DNA of 60,257 nucleotides, from positions 1-60,257 of the forward strand of contig JACWER010000002.1 in assembly GCA_014653385.1 (NCBI GenBank), given 5' to 3'. The stretch comes from Pelagibacterales bacterium SAG-MED50 (GTDB lineage Bacteria > Pseudomonadota > Alphaproteobacteria > Pelagibacterales > Pelagibacteraceae). The notes under the pieces are model-generated. The model saw nothing but the letters and a program-made list of their open reading frames with translations, searched no databases and had not been told where the DNA came from. Of this stretch, positions 42,930 to 51,400 are shown piece by piece. The stretch's first letter is position 1. Each line of letters begins with the position of its first letter. Position numbers and translations under genes: made by a program.

Positions 42930-45927
42930 TTAACCTCTTATTTTCTTCATCAAAAAAAACTGGATTTGCAACTGAAACATTAATCGTTTTGTCTTCCATT
43001 GGGATAAATAGTTTTTTACCCATCATGTTTTTTCCATTTCTTACAACTGCAAGAGCTATAGATTTTTTAAGGTTTGGGCTGTAGTAACTAGATGTAACGT
43101 GCCCAAGCATTTGCACTGGATTTTGATTTAATTCTGATACAATTTGAGCGCCTTCTTCTAACACTATTTTTGGATCATCAGTTATTAAACCTACTAATTG
43201 TTTACGGTCTTCTCTCATGGTATCGGATCTATAAAGAGATCTTTTTCCAATAAAATCATATTTCTTTTTACTAACTATCCAATCCATTTGGAGATCAATA
43301 GGTGTCATTGTTCCATCAGTATCTTGACCAACAATTATAAAACCTTTTTCAGCTCTTAGTAAGTGCATTGTTTCAGTTCCATATGGAGTAATGTTAAATT
43401 CTTTACCGGCATCTATACATTTTTCCCAAAGAGACTTACCATAACTTGCCTGTATATTAATTTCATAACTATGCTCACCTGTAAAACTAATTCTCATAAC
43501 TCTACATTTGATATTATCTACTTTTGCTTCTTTAAAAGACATGTGGGGAAAACTATCATCTGACAAATCTAGATCTGGAATTATTTTATTTAATATTTTT
43601 TTACTATTTGGACCACAGACACTAGCTGTTGCATAATGATCGGTTACTGAAGTAAGGTATACATCTAGTTCTGGCCATTCTGTTTGAAGATAATCCTCAA
43701 GTTTACCTAAAACATTAGCTGCTCCGCCGGTTGTTGTTGTCATTAAATAATGATTTTCTCCTAATCTTGTAGTTACACCATCATCGTAAACCATTCCGTC
43801 TTCATTAAGCATTAATCCATATCTACATTTTCCTATAGCGAGTTTTGACCAAGCGTTCGTATAAACTCTATTTAAGAATTCTAATGCATCACTACCTTGA
43901 ATATCAATCTTTCCAAGAGTAGAAGCATCTAATATTCCAGCACTTTCTCTTGCAGCTTTACTTTCTCTTTGCACAGCTTGATGCATCGTTTCACCGTTAA
44001 CAGGATAGTACCAACCTCTTTTCCATTGACCAACATTTTCAAATTCTGCTTTATTTTGAATATGCCAATCATTCATTGGTGTTCTTCTAAATATATCAAA
44101 ATATTCACCAACGTTTCGACCAACAATTGTTCCAAAAGTTAAAGGTGTATAAGGAGGTCTAAATGTCGTTGTTCCAAGTTCTCCCATTTTAACACCAGCT
44201 GTATCTGCAATTATACCCAGTGCATGCATATTACCTAATTTACCTTGATCAGTTCCCATTCCTGTTGTTGTGTATCTTTTAACGTGTTCAATTGATCTAA
44301 AGCCTTCTCTTAATGCCAACCTGATATCTTTAGCTGTTGCATCGTTTTGATAGTCGACAAAAGGATTTGTTTTTCCAATTGGTTTATCAGAAGGTAGTAA
44401 CCAGATATTTCTTTTTGATTTTTCCTCGTAGCTATCAACACTGATATTATCAAAATCAGCTTGTTCAATTTTTAAAAAATCTTTTAAATCTTTAGATAAA
44501 TTTTTTATAATTTCATTAATCTTAAAATCACCATTGCATGAACCAATACTTATTTGTTCAGATGGGTATTTATTAGGTAAAAATACTTTATTTTCTTCAT
44601 CAAAAGATAGTTTTCCACCAGATTGTGTAAATAGATGAACAGCAGGGGTCCATCCGCCTGACACACCTAAACAATCACATGAAATTTCAACTTTATTTCC
44701 AGTGACTGACATACCATCATTGGATAATTTCATTACTGATATGTTTTTTAATCTTTTATATCCACTAGTGTTGACAACAGTGTGTGACCAGTGAATCTTA
44801 ATTCCTGCATCTTTTACAGCTTTAACAATTTTTGAATCTGAATTATCTCTAATATCAATTATGGCCTCAACTTTTATTCCTTTATAGTGAAGGCATAATG
44901 CACTCTCATAAGCGCTATCATTGTTAGTAAAGAAAACTGTTTTTTGACCACAAATTACACCATAAAAATCTGCATACTTTTTAACTGCAGAAGAAAGCAT
45001 AATTGCAGGTCTGTCATTGTTATTAAAAATAAGAGGTCTCTCTAGAGCTCCAGTAGCTAAAATAACTTTTTTAGCTCTTATCTTTAAAAGCCTTTGTCTA
45101 ATTTTACCTTGCTTATCTTTTTTTTCTAAATGATCAGTTAAATTTTCTCTTGCTAATAAATAATTATATCCATGGTAAGCTGCTACACTTGTTCGAGTTT
45201 TAATTTCAAGGTTCTTTATATTTTTAAGCTCTTGAATTTCTTTTTTTAACCAATCAGATGAACTTTGGTTTTCAATTTTGTTGAATTCTCTATTTTGAAA
45301 AATAGTTGCTCCACCTAGCTCATTTTTCTCATCAACCAATAAAGTTTTTAAATTATTTTTAGCAGCATTTTTTGCTGCAAGTATTCCAGCTATACCAGCT
45401 CCAACCACTAAAACATCACAGTGGATATATTTGTGATCATAAAAATCTGGATCCTTTTCTTTTGGAGATTTACCAAGTCCTGCCGAATGTCTTATGAAAT
45501 ATTCATATTTTTTCCAAAAACTAGCTGGCCACATAAAAGTTTTATAATAAAAGCCTGCGGGCAAAAAAGGAGAGATAACATTATTTATTCCCCCAATATC
45601 AAAATTAACATTTGGCCAACAGTTTTGACTTGAGGCTTCTAAACCATCGTAAATTTCAACTTCTGTAGCTCTTACGTTAGGTTCAGTTCTATCAGTATTA
45701 TCGTTTACCTGAACTATTGCATTTGGTTCTTCCGATCCAGCTGTCATAATTCCTCTTGGTCTATGGTATTTAAAACTTCTTCCAACTAAATGTACATCAT
45801 TAGCTAATAGGGCAGACGCTAAAGTATCACCCTTAAATCCATAATAAGATTTACCATTAAACTTAAATGAAACACTGTTAGTTTCATCAATGTATTCACT
45901 AGTTTTAACTCTTAAGGTTTTTTGCAT
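42922..45927 (-). CDS. soxA: Sarcosine oxidase alpha subunit
   Basis: SoxA (1001 residues) joins an N-terminal ferredoxin-like domain (FNGKSYYGFKGDTLASALLA), a dinucleotide-binding domain (DVLVVGAGIAGILAAKNAAK, about residue 174) and a C-terminal GcvT-like folate domain (from about residue 620, ending in the TETMHLLRAEKGFIIVG motif region). The enzyme oxidises sarcosine to glycine and passes the methyl carbon to tetrahydrofolate. All domains are intact and the length is normal. Confidence 0.96.
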   Translation of the reverse strand: MQKTLRVKTSEYIDETNSVSFKFNGKSYYGFKGDTLASALLANDVHLVGRSFKYHRPRGIMTAGSEEPNAIVQVNDNTDRTEPNVRATEVEIYDGLEASSQNCWPNVNFDIGGINNVISPFLPAGFYYKTFMWPASFWKKYEYFIRHSAGLGKSPKEKDPDFYDHKYIHCDVLVVGAGIAGILAAKNAAKNNLKTLLVDEKNELGGATIFQNREFNKIENQSSSDWLKKEIQELKNIKNLEIKTRTSVAAYHGYNYLLARENLTDHLEKKDKQGKIRQRLLKIRAKKVILATGALERPLIFNNNDRPAIMLSSAVKKYADFYGVICGQKTVFFTNNDSAYESALCLHYKGIKVEAIIDIRDNSDSKIVKAVKDAGIKIHWSHTVVNTSGYKRLKNISVMKLSNDGMSVTGNKVEISCDCLGVSGGWTPAVHLFTQSGGKLSFDEENKVFLPNKYPSEQISIGSCNGDFKINEIIKNLSKDLKDFLKIEQADFDNISVDSYEEKSKRNIWLLPSDKPIGKTNPFVDYQNDATAKDIRLALREGFRSIEHVKRYTTTGMGTDQGKLGNMHALGIIADTAGVKMGELGTTTFRPPYTPLTFGTIVGRNVGEYFDIFRRTPMNDWHIQNKAEFENVGQWKRGWYYPVNGETMHQAVQRESKAARESAGILDASTLGKIDIQGSDALEFLNRVYTNAWSKLAIGKCRYGLMLNEDGMVYDDGVTTRLGENHYLMTTTTGGAANVLGKLEDYLQTEWPELDVYLTSVTDHYATASVCGPNSKKILNKIIPDLDLSDDSFPHMSFKEAKVDNIKCRVMRISFTGEHSYEINIQASYGKSLWEKCIDAGKEFNITPYGTETMHLLRAEKGFIIVGQDTDGTMTPIDLQMDWIVSKKKYDFIGKRSLYRSDTMREDRKQLVGLITDDPKIVLEEGAQIVSELNQNPVQMLGHVTSSYYSPNLKKSIALAVVRNGKNMMGKKLFIPMEDKTINVSVANPVFFDEENKRLNA

Positions 45928-45932
45928 ATTTA

Positions 45933-46208
45933 TTATTCTGATGGGGGTTTTTCGCCCATTTTATAAACTAATTTTATTTCATCATTTGATGTATCTCTGA
46001 TCATATTAAACCACTTTCTACATCCATGAGCATGGTTCCATCTTTCAAATTGAACACCTTTTATATTTTTTCTCATAAAAAGATATTCTGCCCACTCATC
46101 ATCACTCAATTCTGTCGGTTGTTTTGGTCTTTCTATGTGTGCTTCACCACCAGCTTTAAACTCTTGTTGGTCTCGTTCACCACAATAAGGACAATTAATT
46201 AAAAACAT
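45933..46208 (-). CDS. soxD: Sarcosine oxidase delta subunit
   Basis: SoxD (91 residues) is a small zinc-binding subunit. The ligand pattern CPYCGERDQQEF near the N-terminus and HAHGCRKWFN further on matches the Cys2-His-Cys site of known heterotetrameric enzymes. It overlaps the soxB stop by one base and precedes soxA by 5 nt. Confidence 0.94.
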   Translation of the reverse strand: MFLINCPYCGERDQQEFKAGGEAHIERPKQPTELSDDEWAEYLFMRKNIKGVQFERWNHAHGCRKWFNMIRDTSNDEIKLVYKMGEKPPSE

Positions 46209-47461
46209 TAGTGTGCAACCGCTGCAGCACCATGCTCATCTACAAGGTCACCACTTACAAATCTATTTAAATTAAATGCAGCATTAAGTCTATGTGGCTC
46301 ATCATTTGCTATTGTGTGTGCAAACAAATCTCCAGAACCAGGAGTAGCTTTAAATCCACCTGTGCCCCAACCACAATTAAAATACAATCCTTTAATTGTT
46401 GTTTTGCTTAAAATAGGACTGGCATCAGGACAAATATCAACTATTCCTCCCCATTGCCTTAACATTCTCATCCGACTAAAAATTGGATAAAGCTCTAATA
46501 TAGCATTTAATGTTCCCTCAACAATTTGATGACTTCCTTTTTGAGAATAAGAAACATAATCGTCTGTTCCAGCACCAATAACTAATTCTCCTTTGTCGGA
46601 TTGACTTACGTAAGCGTGAACTGCGTTTGACATAACTACAGTATCTATAATCGGTTTTACAGGTTCTGAAACTAAAGCTTGCAATGGTTTGCTTTCTAAG
46701 GGAAGTCTCAGACCAGCCATGTTTGCAATTACACTTGAATGACCAGCAGCAACAACTCCAATTTTTTTTGTTTTAATGAAACCTTTTGTAGTTTCTAAAC
46801 CTTCAACAGTATCACCGTTTCTTTTAATTGCTTTTACTTCACAATTTTGAATAATATCTACGCCCATTTCATCAGCGCCTCTAGCGTAACCCCAAGCAAC
46901 AGCATCATGTCTTGCTGTACCGGCTCTTCTTTGTAAAGTGCCACCTAAGACTGGGTATCTAATATCAGGCGAAGTATTAATGATTGGACAAAATTTTTTA
47001 ACTTCTTCAGTGCTAAGGTAAACTGCATCAATACCATTTAATCTGTTGGCATGAGTTCTTCTCTTTAAGTCTCTTACATCTTGTAAATTGTGTGCAAGAT
47101 TCATTACACCTCTTTGACTAAACATAACATTATAATTTAATTCTTGAGATAAACCTTCCCAAATTTTTAAAGCATGATCATATAAGCCTGCACTTGCATC
47201 CCATAAATAATTAGATCTTATAATTGTAGTGTTTCTTCCTGTGTTTCCGCCACCAATCCAGCCTTTTTCAACAACTGCAATATTTTTTAAATTATGTTTT
47301 TTTGCTAAATAGTAAGCAGTTGCAAGACCATGACCACCACCACCAACAATAACTGCATCATATTCTTTCTTGGGCTGTGGGTCTTTCCAAGCTTTTTGCC
47401 AATTCTCGTGGTGGCTAAACGCATTTTTTATAAGCGAAAATATTGAGTATTTGTTTTTCAT
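46208..47461 (-). CDS. soxB: Sarcosine oxidase beta subunit
   Basis: SoxB (417 residues) holds the substrate site and FAD plus covalent FMN. The dinucleotide motif [20 protein letters not shown] is near residue 35, and [15 protein letters not shown] near residue 185 carries the histidine expected for covalent FMN attachment. It is the first gene of soxBDAG. A 16-bp perfect palindrome and a TATAAA box lie 17-41 nt upstream. Confidence 0.96.
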   Translation of the reverse strand: MKNKYSIFSLIKNAFSHHENWQKAWKDPQPKKEYDAVIVGGGGHGLATAYYLAKKHNLKNIAVVEKGWIGGGNTGRNTTIIRSNYLWDASAGLYDHALKIWEGLSQELNYNVMFSQRGVMNLAHNLQDVRDLKRRTHANRLNGIDAVYLSTEEVKKFCPIINTSPDIRYPVLGGTLQRRAGTARHDAVAWGYARGADEMGVDIIQNCEVKAIKRNGDTVEGLETTKGFIKTKKIGVVAAGHSSVIANMAGLRLPLESKPLQALVSEPVKPIIDTVVMSNAVHAYVSQSDKGELVIGAGTDDYVSYSQKGSHQIVEGTLNAILELYPIFSRMRMLRQWGGIVDICPDASPILSKTTIKGLYFNCGWGTGGFKATPGSGDLFAHTIANDEPHRLNAAFNLNRFVSGDLVDEHGAAAVAH

Positions 47462-47478
47462 TATTAGCCAATAATTAC

Positions 47479-47502
47479 TTTATAAATATTGAATATTCAA
47501 TA
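47479..47502 (-). promoter_or_regulatory. Palindrome and promoter-like region upstream of soxB
   Basis: TATTGAATATTCAATA (47487-47502) is a perfect 16-bp palindrome, and on the minus strand TATAAA (47479-47484) follows it, giving a plausible -10 box. The palindrome lies 26-41 nt before the soxB ATG, overlapping where the promoter spacer would be, as expected for an operator of a dimeric repressor or activator. No regulator gene is adjacent. Confidence 0.45.
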
Positions 47503-47526
47503 CAATCGGATATATCAATGTCGCAG

Positions 47527-47566
47527 TGGAAGAGTGGGTGAGAGGCTGAAACCAGTCGTTTGCTAA
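47527..47566 (+). pseudogene. Partial copy of tRNA-Ser(GCU), 5' half only
   Basis: This stretch matches the 5' half of the intact tRNA at 47852-47943. Bases 47534-47566 are identical to 47858-47890 over 33 nt, covering D arm, anticodon stem 5' strand and loop. The match stops at the last base of the anticodon loop; the acceptor stem 5' strand is slightly altered (GGAAGAG for GGAGAGG). No 3' half follows, so it cannot be a tRNA. It may be a relic of tandem duplication or of site-specific integration. Confidence 0.85.
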
Positions 47567-47851
47567 CTAGCCTGATTTACAGTTCTTTAAGTTACCTTAA
47601 ATCTCTCACAGTTCTTTTAGTACCTATTACCTGACTAATCATAGCCAACAATTCTAGAGTTATTATCTATCAACATAAAAAATTAAAAAAAAACTCGATT
47701 AATTCTCGACTGGTATATCTCGATTAAGAGTCTCGACTATTGAGAGATTTGTTAAATTAAAGAGTGGTAAAATTAAAGCTGAATGCTATAAACATCACAC
47801 CTGGTAGCGACAGGAATTTCCCTACATTACCAGATAACACGATCCTAAAGT
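47567..47851. other. Non-coding spacer between tRNA fragment and tRNA, with short repeats
   Basis: No credible gene is seen in these 285 bases. They contain an imperfect tandem repeat of about 26 bp: CTCGATTAA at 47694 and 47719, CTCGACT at 47705 and 47732. They also contain an inverted repeat, CTGGTA (47801-47806) with TACCAG (47828-47833), enclosing a smaller GGAA/TTCC pairing. The sequence is less A/T-monotonous than usual spacers in this genome. Its origin is unknown; it separates the two tRNA copies. Confidence 0.6.
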
Positions 47852-47943
47852 GGAGAGGTGGGTGAGAGGCTGAAACCAGTCGTTTGCTAAATGACCTATC
47901 GTGGAAACATGGTACGAGGGTTCGAATCCCTCCCTCTCCGCCA
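47852..47943 (+). tRNA. trnS(GCU): tRNA-Ser (anticodon GCU)
   Basis: This is a complete 92-nt type II tRNA. Acceptor stem GGAGAGG (47852-47858) pairs with CCTCTCC (47933-47939), followed by G and encoded CCA. The anticodon stem GTCGT/ATGAC encloses TTGCTAA with anticodon GCT at 47886-47888, reading AGU/AGC serine codons. A long variable arm (CTATCGTG...CATGGTA) and the T arm GAGGG-TTCGAAT-CCCTC are present. The accessory protein array begins 93 nt downstream. Confidence 0.96.
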
Positions 47944-48008
47944 GGATAACTCTCTTATTTTAAAATTAAAAAATTAACTTAACAATGCAATTTGATTGAA
48001 TTTACAAA

Positions 48009-48014
48009 TATAAT
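48009..48014 (+). promoter_or_regulatory. Possible -10 box for the first array gene
   Basis: TATAAT is a perfect -10 hexamer 22 nt before the ATG at 48036. The -35 region at 17-nt spacing reads TGCAAT, a poor match, so the promoter is only suggested. Confidence 0.35.
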
Positions 48015-48035
48015 ATTTTTGGTTAACATAGATTT

Positions 48036-48620
48036 ATGAAAAAGTTTATTATTTTTTACTTTTTACTCTTTATATTTTCTACCAAATCTTATGCAGGTCA
48101 AGATGGAAGAGGTGAGCTTCAATTAACAGATCAAGCAGTAAATTCTTTCATAAATTATATTAAAGGAGATACTAGCAAAGGAAAATCTGCATTTAACAAA
48201 CCGCTCACATTATGGATTTCAAATGATGGAAATTTAGCTTATTGGTGGTATTGTCCTTTTGAAAGATGTACGCCTGGTAATGGTGTTCAGGAAAAAAAAT
48301 TTTGTGAAAACAAATCTAATCAAAGCTGTTCTAGATTTGCTAGAGGTAGATATGTCAGATGGGATAATGGAATAAACCCAAAAGGTAAGGCTGCTAAATT
48401 TAATAGTAAAATGACTGAAAATGAAATTAAAAATAAATTAACTAAATTAGGTTTTTATAATAATCTAACTATAAATGAAGAGATAAACGAGTCTAATGAT
48501 ACAATAATTTCTAAAGATAAAAGTTTATTAGAACAATTAGAAACTCTAACTCAAATGTTTCAAGATGGTCTGATTACTAAAGAAGAATTTAAAAAAGCCA
48601 AGAAAAAAATATTAAATTAA
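48036..48620 (+). CDS. Exported Cys-rich protein with C-terminal SHOCT-like segment
   Basis: Family not recognised for the main domain. The 194-residue protein has a signal peptide (MKKFIIFYFLLFIFSTKSYA), then a compact region with aromatic and Cys content (YWWYCPFERCTPGNG, KFCENKSNQSCSRFARGR; four cysteines, possibly two disulfides). The C-terminus has LETLTQMFQDGLITKEEFKK, the short SHOCT-type helical segment often found at ends of oligomerising or membrane-associated proteins. It ends 6 nt before the first array paralogue. Periplasmic location is inferred. Confidence 0.85.
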   Translation: MKKFIIFYFLLFIFSTKSYAGQDGRGELQLTDQAVNSFINYIKGDTSKGKSAFNKPLTLWISNDGNLAYWWYCPFERCTPGNGVQEKKFCENKSNQSCSRFARGRYVRWDNGINPKGKAAKFNSKMTENEIKNKLTKLGFYNNLTINEEINESNDTIISKDKSLLEQLETLTQMFQDGLITKEEFKKAKKKILN

Positions 48621-48626
48621 CTTCTT

Positions 48627-49229
48627 TTGAAAAAAATTTTTTTTGCAATAATTATTTTTTCCATAACGTTTAGTTTTCAATCTTTCGCTAAAGCTGATGA
48701 TATTAGAGACTTCCAAATAGAAGGAATGAGCATCGGGGATAGTTTGCTAGATTATTTTAGTGAAGAAGAAATTAAAACAGAAGAAAAGAAAGCATATGTA
48801 TGGAAAACAAAATTTATAATCAATGGTTTTTATAAATATTCAAGTTTTAAGATTTATGACAAAGTTCAGGTTACTTATAAAAAAATTGACAAACAATATT
48901 TGTTACATGCCTTAGACGGAAAAATTTATTATAAAAAGAATATTAAAGAGTGTTATAAAAAAAAAGATGAAATAGTAAAAGATATTTCAGAAGTACTAAA
49001 AGATTCTGCAAAAAAACATGATGCTGGAACTAAAAAACATGAAGCAGATAAATCTGGAAATTCAAAAAGTACAGTAGTTGAATTTTGGTTTGATAATGGA
49101 GATTTGGCAAGAGTTATTTGCACAGATTGGTCTAAAAAATTAGAAAATGAAAAAAATTACTGGGATGATTTATCTGTGGTCTTAAATTCTAAAGAATATG
49201 CAGATTTTTTGATGTACGAAGCTTACTAA
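48627..49229 (+). CDS. Exported array paralogue 1 (DDIRDFQIEG family)
   Basis: First of 13 tandem paralogues of unknown function. Features shared by the family: a signal peptide ending in KA, then a DDIRDFQIEGMSIGDSLLDY-type block (mature residues 1-20), a middle segment ending in a helix-like CxxKxxxIxxDI motif, a DKSGKS-like motif, a C-x-DW motif and a C-terminal xEYAxFLxxEAY. Two mature cysteines suggest one disulfide in the periplasm. Here they are in IKECYKKKDEI and VICTDWSKK. The start is TTG at 48627, the only in-frame choice ahead of the signal peptide, and there is no array leader. 200 residues. Confidence 0.85.
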   Translation: MKKIFFAIIIFSITFSFQSFAKADDIRDFQIEGMSIGDSLLDYFSEEEIKTEEKKAYVWKTKFIINGFYKYSSFKIYDKVQVTYKKIDKQYLLHALDGKIYYKKNIKECYKKKDEIVKDISEVLKDSAKKHDAGTKKHEADKSGNSKSTVVEFWFDNGDLARVICTDWSKKLENEKNYWDDLSVVLNSKEYADFLMYEAY

Positions 49230-49346
49230 AAATACACCACAGGACTCATAAGCCCCGTTCACATTTCATAATCCACTTCCCGCGACCTTTATTTCAACTT
49301 ACTGTAAATCTTGACACACATAAGACACAGTGAGAAAATGTTTTTT
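49230..49346 (+). repeat. Array intergenic cassette A (hairpin plus leader)
   Basis: This 117-nt spacer starts with the conserved hairpin-like element at 49237-49262, here partly decayed (CCACAGGACT / AGCCCCGTT). It ends with the leader beginning TTGACACACATAAGACACAG at 49311. TCATAATCCACTTCC follows the hairpin. The hairpin begins 7 nt after the stop of paralogue 1. Confidence 0.85.
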
Positions 49347-49907
49347 ATGAAGAGATTGATAATAATTTTGATTTTAACGTTAAATTTTCAATCCTTGACT
49401 AAGGCTGATGATATTAGTGATTTTCAAATAGGAGATCTAAGTATAGGTGACAGTTTATTGGATCATTTTACTAAAATAGAAATTAAAAACTTTGATAGAA
49501 TTAAAGATTTTAAAGATAAAAAATATTCTGGTATTAAAATTATTGACTACAAGAAATTTAATGAAATACAATTAATGTATCTTACAAAAGATAAAAATAA
49601 AATTATTTATGGTATATCAGCTATAAAAGATTTTGATAATAACTTTAATGATTGCAAAAAAGAACGAACATCAACAATTGATAATTTAAAAACAATTTTT
49701 AAAAGTGCAAAATTACATGGTCCTAAAACAAAAAAACATACTAAAAATTCTAAATGGGAAGGTTATGCTTATATTTATAATTCAGGTGATATGGGTGTTT
49801 TCGCTTGTTATTATTCCAAGAAAGATAAAAGTTATAAAGATCATATGAGAGTATCATTGCGTGTTAAAGATTATGATTTGTGGCTTGTTAATAAAGCATA
49901 CAAATGA
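49347..49907 (+). CDS. Exported array paralogue 2
   Basis: 186 residues from the ATG at 49347; an in-frame TTG at 49311 would add 12 residues before the signal peptide and is less likely. The signal peptide MKRLIIILILTLNFQSLTKA is followed by a diverged core block (DDISDFQIGDLSIGDSLLDH). The two cysteines are in FNDCKKERTS and FACYYSKK, where the usual DW is replaced. Its first 70 coding bases are identical to those of paralogue 5 although the mature proteins differ strongly. Confidence 0.85.
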   Translation: MKRLIIILILTLNFQSLTKADDISDFQIGDLSIGDSLLDHFTKIEIKNFDRIKDFKDKKYSGIKIIDYKKFNEIQLMYLTKDKNKIIYGISAIKDFDNNFNDCKKERTSTIDNLKTIFKSAKLHGPKTKKHTKNSKWEGYAYIYNSGDMGVFACYYSKKDKSYKDHMRVSLRVKDYDLWLVNKAYK

Positions 49908-50021
49908 TCACTGCAGGACTTATAAGCCCACAGTCACTATCTATAATCCACTTCCTGATTAACTTATTACAACTTTTACTAAATCTTGACACACATAGGA
50001 CACAGTGAGAAAGTATTTGTT
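49908..50021 (+). repeat. Array intergenic cassette B (hairpin plus leader)
   Basis: This 114-nt spacer has the hairpin element at 49911-49937, beginning 3 nt after the previous stop, with CTG/CAG closing pairs. It continues TCACTATCTATAATCCACTTCC, split by a TATAAT, and ends with the leader from TTG at 49986. Confidence 0.9.
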
Positions 50022-50579
50022 ATGAAGAGATTGTTACTAATTCTTATCTTAACGTTGAGTTTTCAAACTTTAGTTAAGGCTGATGATATTAAAGACTTTC
50101 AGATAGAGGGAATTAGTCTTGGGGACAGTCTCTTAGATTTTTATTCTGAAAAAAAAATTAACAATAATCTTGAAGATTGGTTCTTGCCAAAATACTCAGT
50201 TGCAGTTTTCGAAGAGCAAAGGGGTATATATGATGAAATACAACTAATTTATAAGACGAAAGATAAGAAATATACCATAGTGGGAATTTCAGCTTTAAAA
50301 TTTACTGACCCTAAATATTGTTTAGAAAAAATTGATAGTGTTACAAGTGAAATAAAGAGTATTTTTTCTAAAAAAATTACAATTAGAAAAAAAAAAACGT
50401 CTAAACATCCAGGTGATAAATCTGGTAAAAGCAAGGTAACAGATATTGTATTTAAATTAAAAAAGAATAAAGATTTAATTATTGTTGCTTGTTATGATTG
50501 GAGTAAGAAAACTGAATATTGGGATAATCTTAGAATTAGCATAAGAACAAAAGAATACGATAAACATATTAGCAGATAA
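50022..50579 (+). CDS. Exported array paralogue 3
   Basis: 185 residues with signal peptide MKRLLLILILTLSFQTLVKA and core block DDIKDFQIEGISLGDSLLDF. The cysteines are in PKYCLEKID and IVACYDWSKK, and the glycine motif is GDKSGKSK. The signal peptide DNA shares a 38-nt identical run (50040-50077) with paralogue 4. The C-terminus (IRTKEYDKHISR) is shorter than in relatives. Confidence 0.85.
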   Translation: MKRLLLILILTLSFQTLVKADDIKDFQIEGISLGDSLLDFYSEKKINNNLEDWFLPKYSVAVFEEQRGIYDEIQLIYKTKDKKYTIVGISALKFTDPKYCLEKIDSVTSEIKSIFSKKITIRKKKTSKHPGDKSGKSKVTDIVFKLKKNKDLIIVACYDWSKKTEYWDNLRISIRTKEYDKHISR

Positions 50580-50694
50580 TTAAACGTGGGGCTCATAAGC
50601 CCACAGTCACTTTCCATAATCAACTTTCCTTGAAGCTTATTACAACTTCCACAAAATCTTGACATACAAACGACACAGTGAGAAAGTGTTTATT
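50580..50694 (+). repeat. Array intergenic cassette C (hairpin plus leader)
   Basis: This 115-nt spacer has its hairpin element at 50584-50610, where GTGGGGCT pairs with AGCCCAC around CATA with one bulged G. Two stem pairs differ from copy G by compensating changes. The leader starts at TTG 50659 with the variant TTGACATACAAACGACACAG. Confidence 0.9.
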
Positions 50695-51282
50695 ATGAGA
50701 AGATTATTACTTATTCTTATCTTAACGTTGAGTTTTCAAACTTTAGTTAAAGCTGATGATATTAGAGACTTTCAGATAGAAGGGATGAGTATTGGTGACA
50801 GTATGTTAGAACATTTTGATAAAAAAAAAATACAAAAAAAAAATTTATTTTATTACCCTAAAAGTAAAAAATATGCTGGAATTTCAATAAAAAAAAAATC
50901 ATTAAAACGATATGAAAATACTCAATTTACATTTGATCCTAAGACTTACAAAATATATTCAATTTCTGGAAAAATAAATTTTCCAAATGATATAAATTCA
51001 TGCCTTAATAAAAAAAAAGATGTAGTAAAGGAAATAAGCACTCTTCTTCCCAGTGCTGAAAGCTATGACAAAGAGTCTAGTCACAGATATGATAAAACAG
51101 GACAAAGTATAAATTATACTACTTATTTTAACCTAAAAGATAAAAGTGGAGGTATTAGAATAGTTTGTGTTGATTGGAGAGAGGGTATTAAATCAAATAA
51201 TAATATTCTTTTAGTAGACAAGCTTATGATAAGTGTCCGTCATAAAAATTATATAAAATTTTTAAGAAAAGAAGCTTACTAA
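50695..51282 (+). CDS. Exported array paralogue 4
   Basis: 195 residues; signal peptide MRRLLLILILTLSFQTLVKA, core block DDIRDFQIEGMSIGDSMLEH. The segment LFYYPKSKKYAGIS resembles paralogue 12 (LFYPKSKKHY). The cysteines are in INSCLNKKK and RIVCVDWRE, and the glycine motif is YDKTGQS. Two runs of about ten adenines near 50823-50845 encode lysines and are possible sites of slippage or phase variation, though the frame is intact here. Confidence 0.85.
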   Translation: MRRLLLILILTLSFQTLVKADDIRDFQIEGMSIGDSMLEHFDKKKIQKKNLFYYPKSKKYAGISIKKKSLKRYENTQFTFDPKTYKIYSISGKINFPNDINSCLNKKKDVVKEISTLLPSAESYDKESSHRYDKTGQSINYTTYFNLKDKSGGIRIVCVDWREGIKSNNNILLVDKLMISVRHKNYIKFLRKEAY

Positions 51283-51400
51283 TAATTACTGCAGGACTCA
51301 TAATCCCGCGCCTAGTGGTCTGATCACCTGAGCTATAAACGATAATTTCAACTATTACGAAATCTTGACAGACATACGACACAGTGAGAAAGTGTTTTTT
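51283..51400 (+). repeat. Array intergenic cassette D (diverged hairpin plus leader)
   Basis: This 118-nt spacer has its hairpin element at 51289-51315, with several broken pairs (AATCCCGCG side). The central part has diverged (GTGGTCTGATCACCTGAG). The leader from TTG at 51365 is nearly intact (TTGACAGACATACGACACAG). It heads a two-gene unit, paralogues 5 and 6. Confidence 0.8.

Noticed and set aside
47462..47851. Riboswitch upstream of soxB (glycine or SAM type)
   Set aside because: Only about 60 nt separate soxB from the tRNA fragment, with no conserved aptamer core visible on the minus strand; the stem at 47801-47833 is too distant and unmatched to a known class.
49311..49346. TTGACA in the leader as an ordinary -35 promoter box
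   Set aside because: No -10-like hexamer occurs 15-19 nt downstream (the place reads GAAAGT or similar), and the only TATTAT-like word overlaps the start codon.
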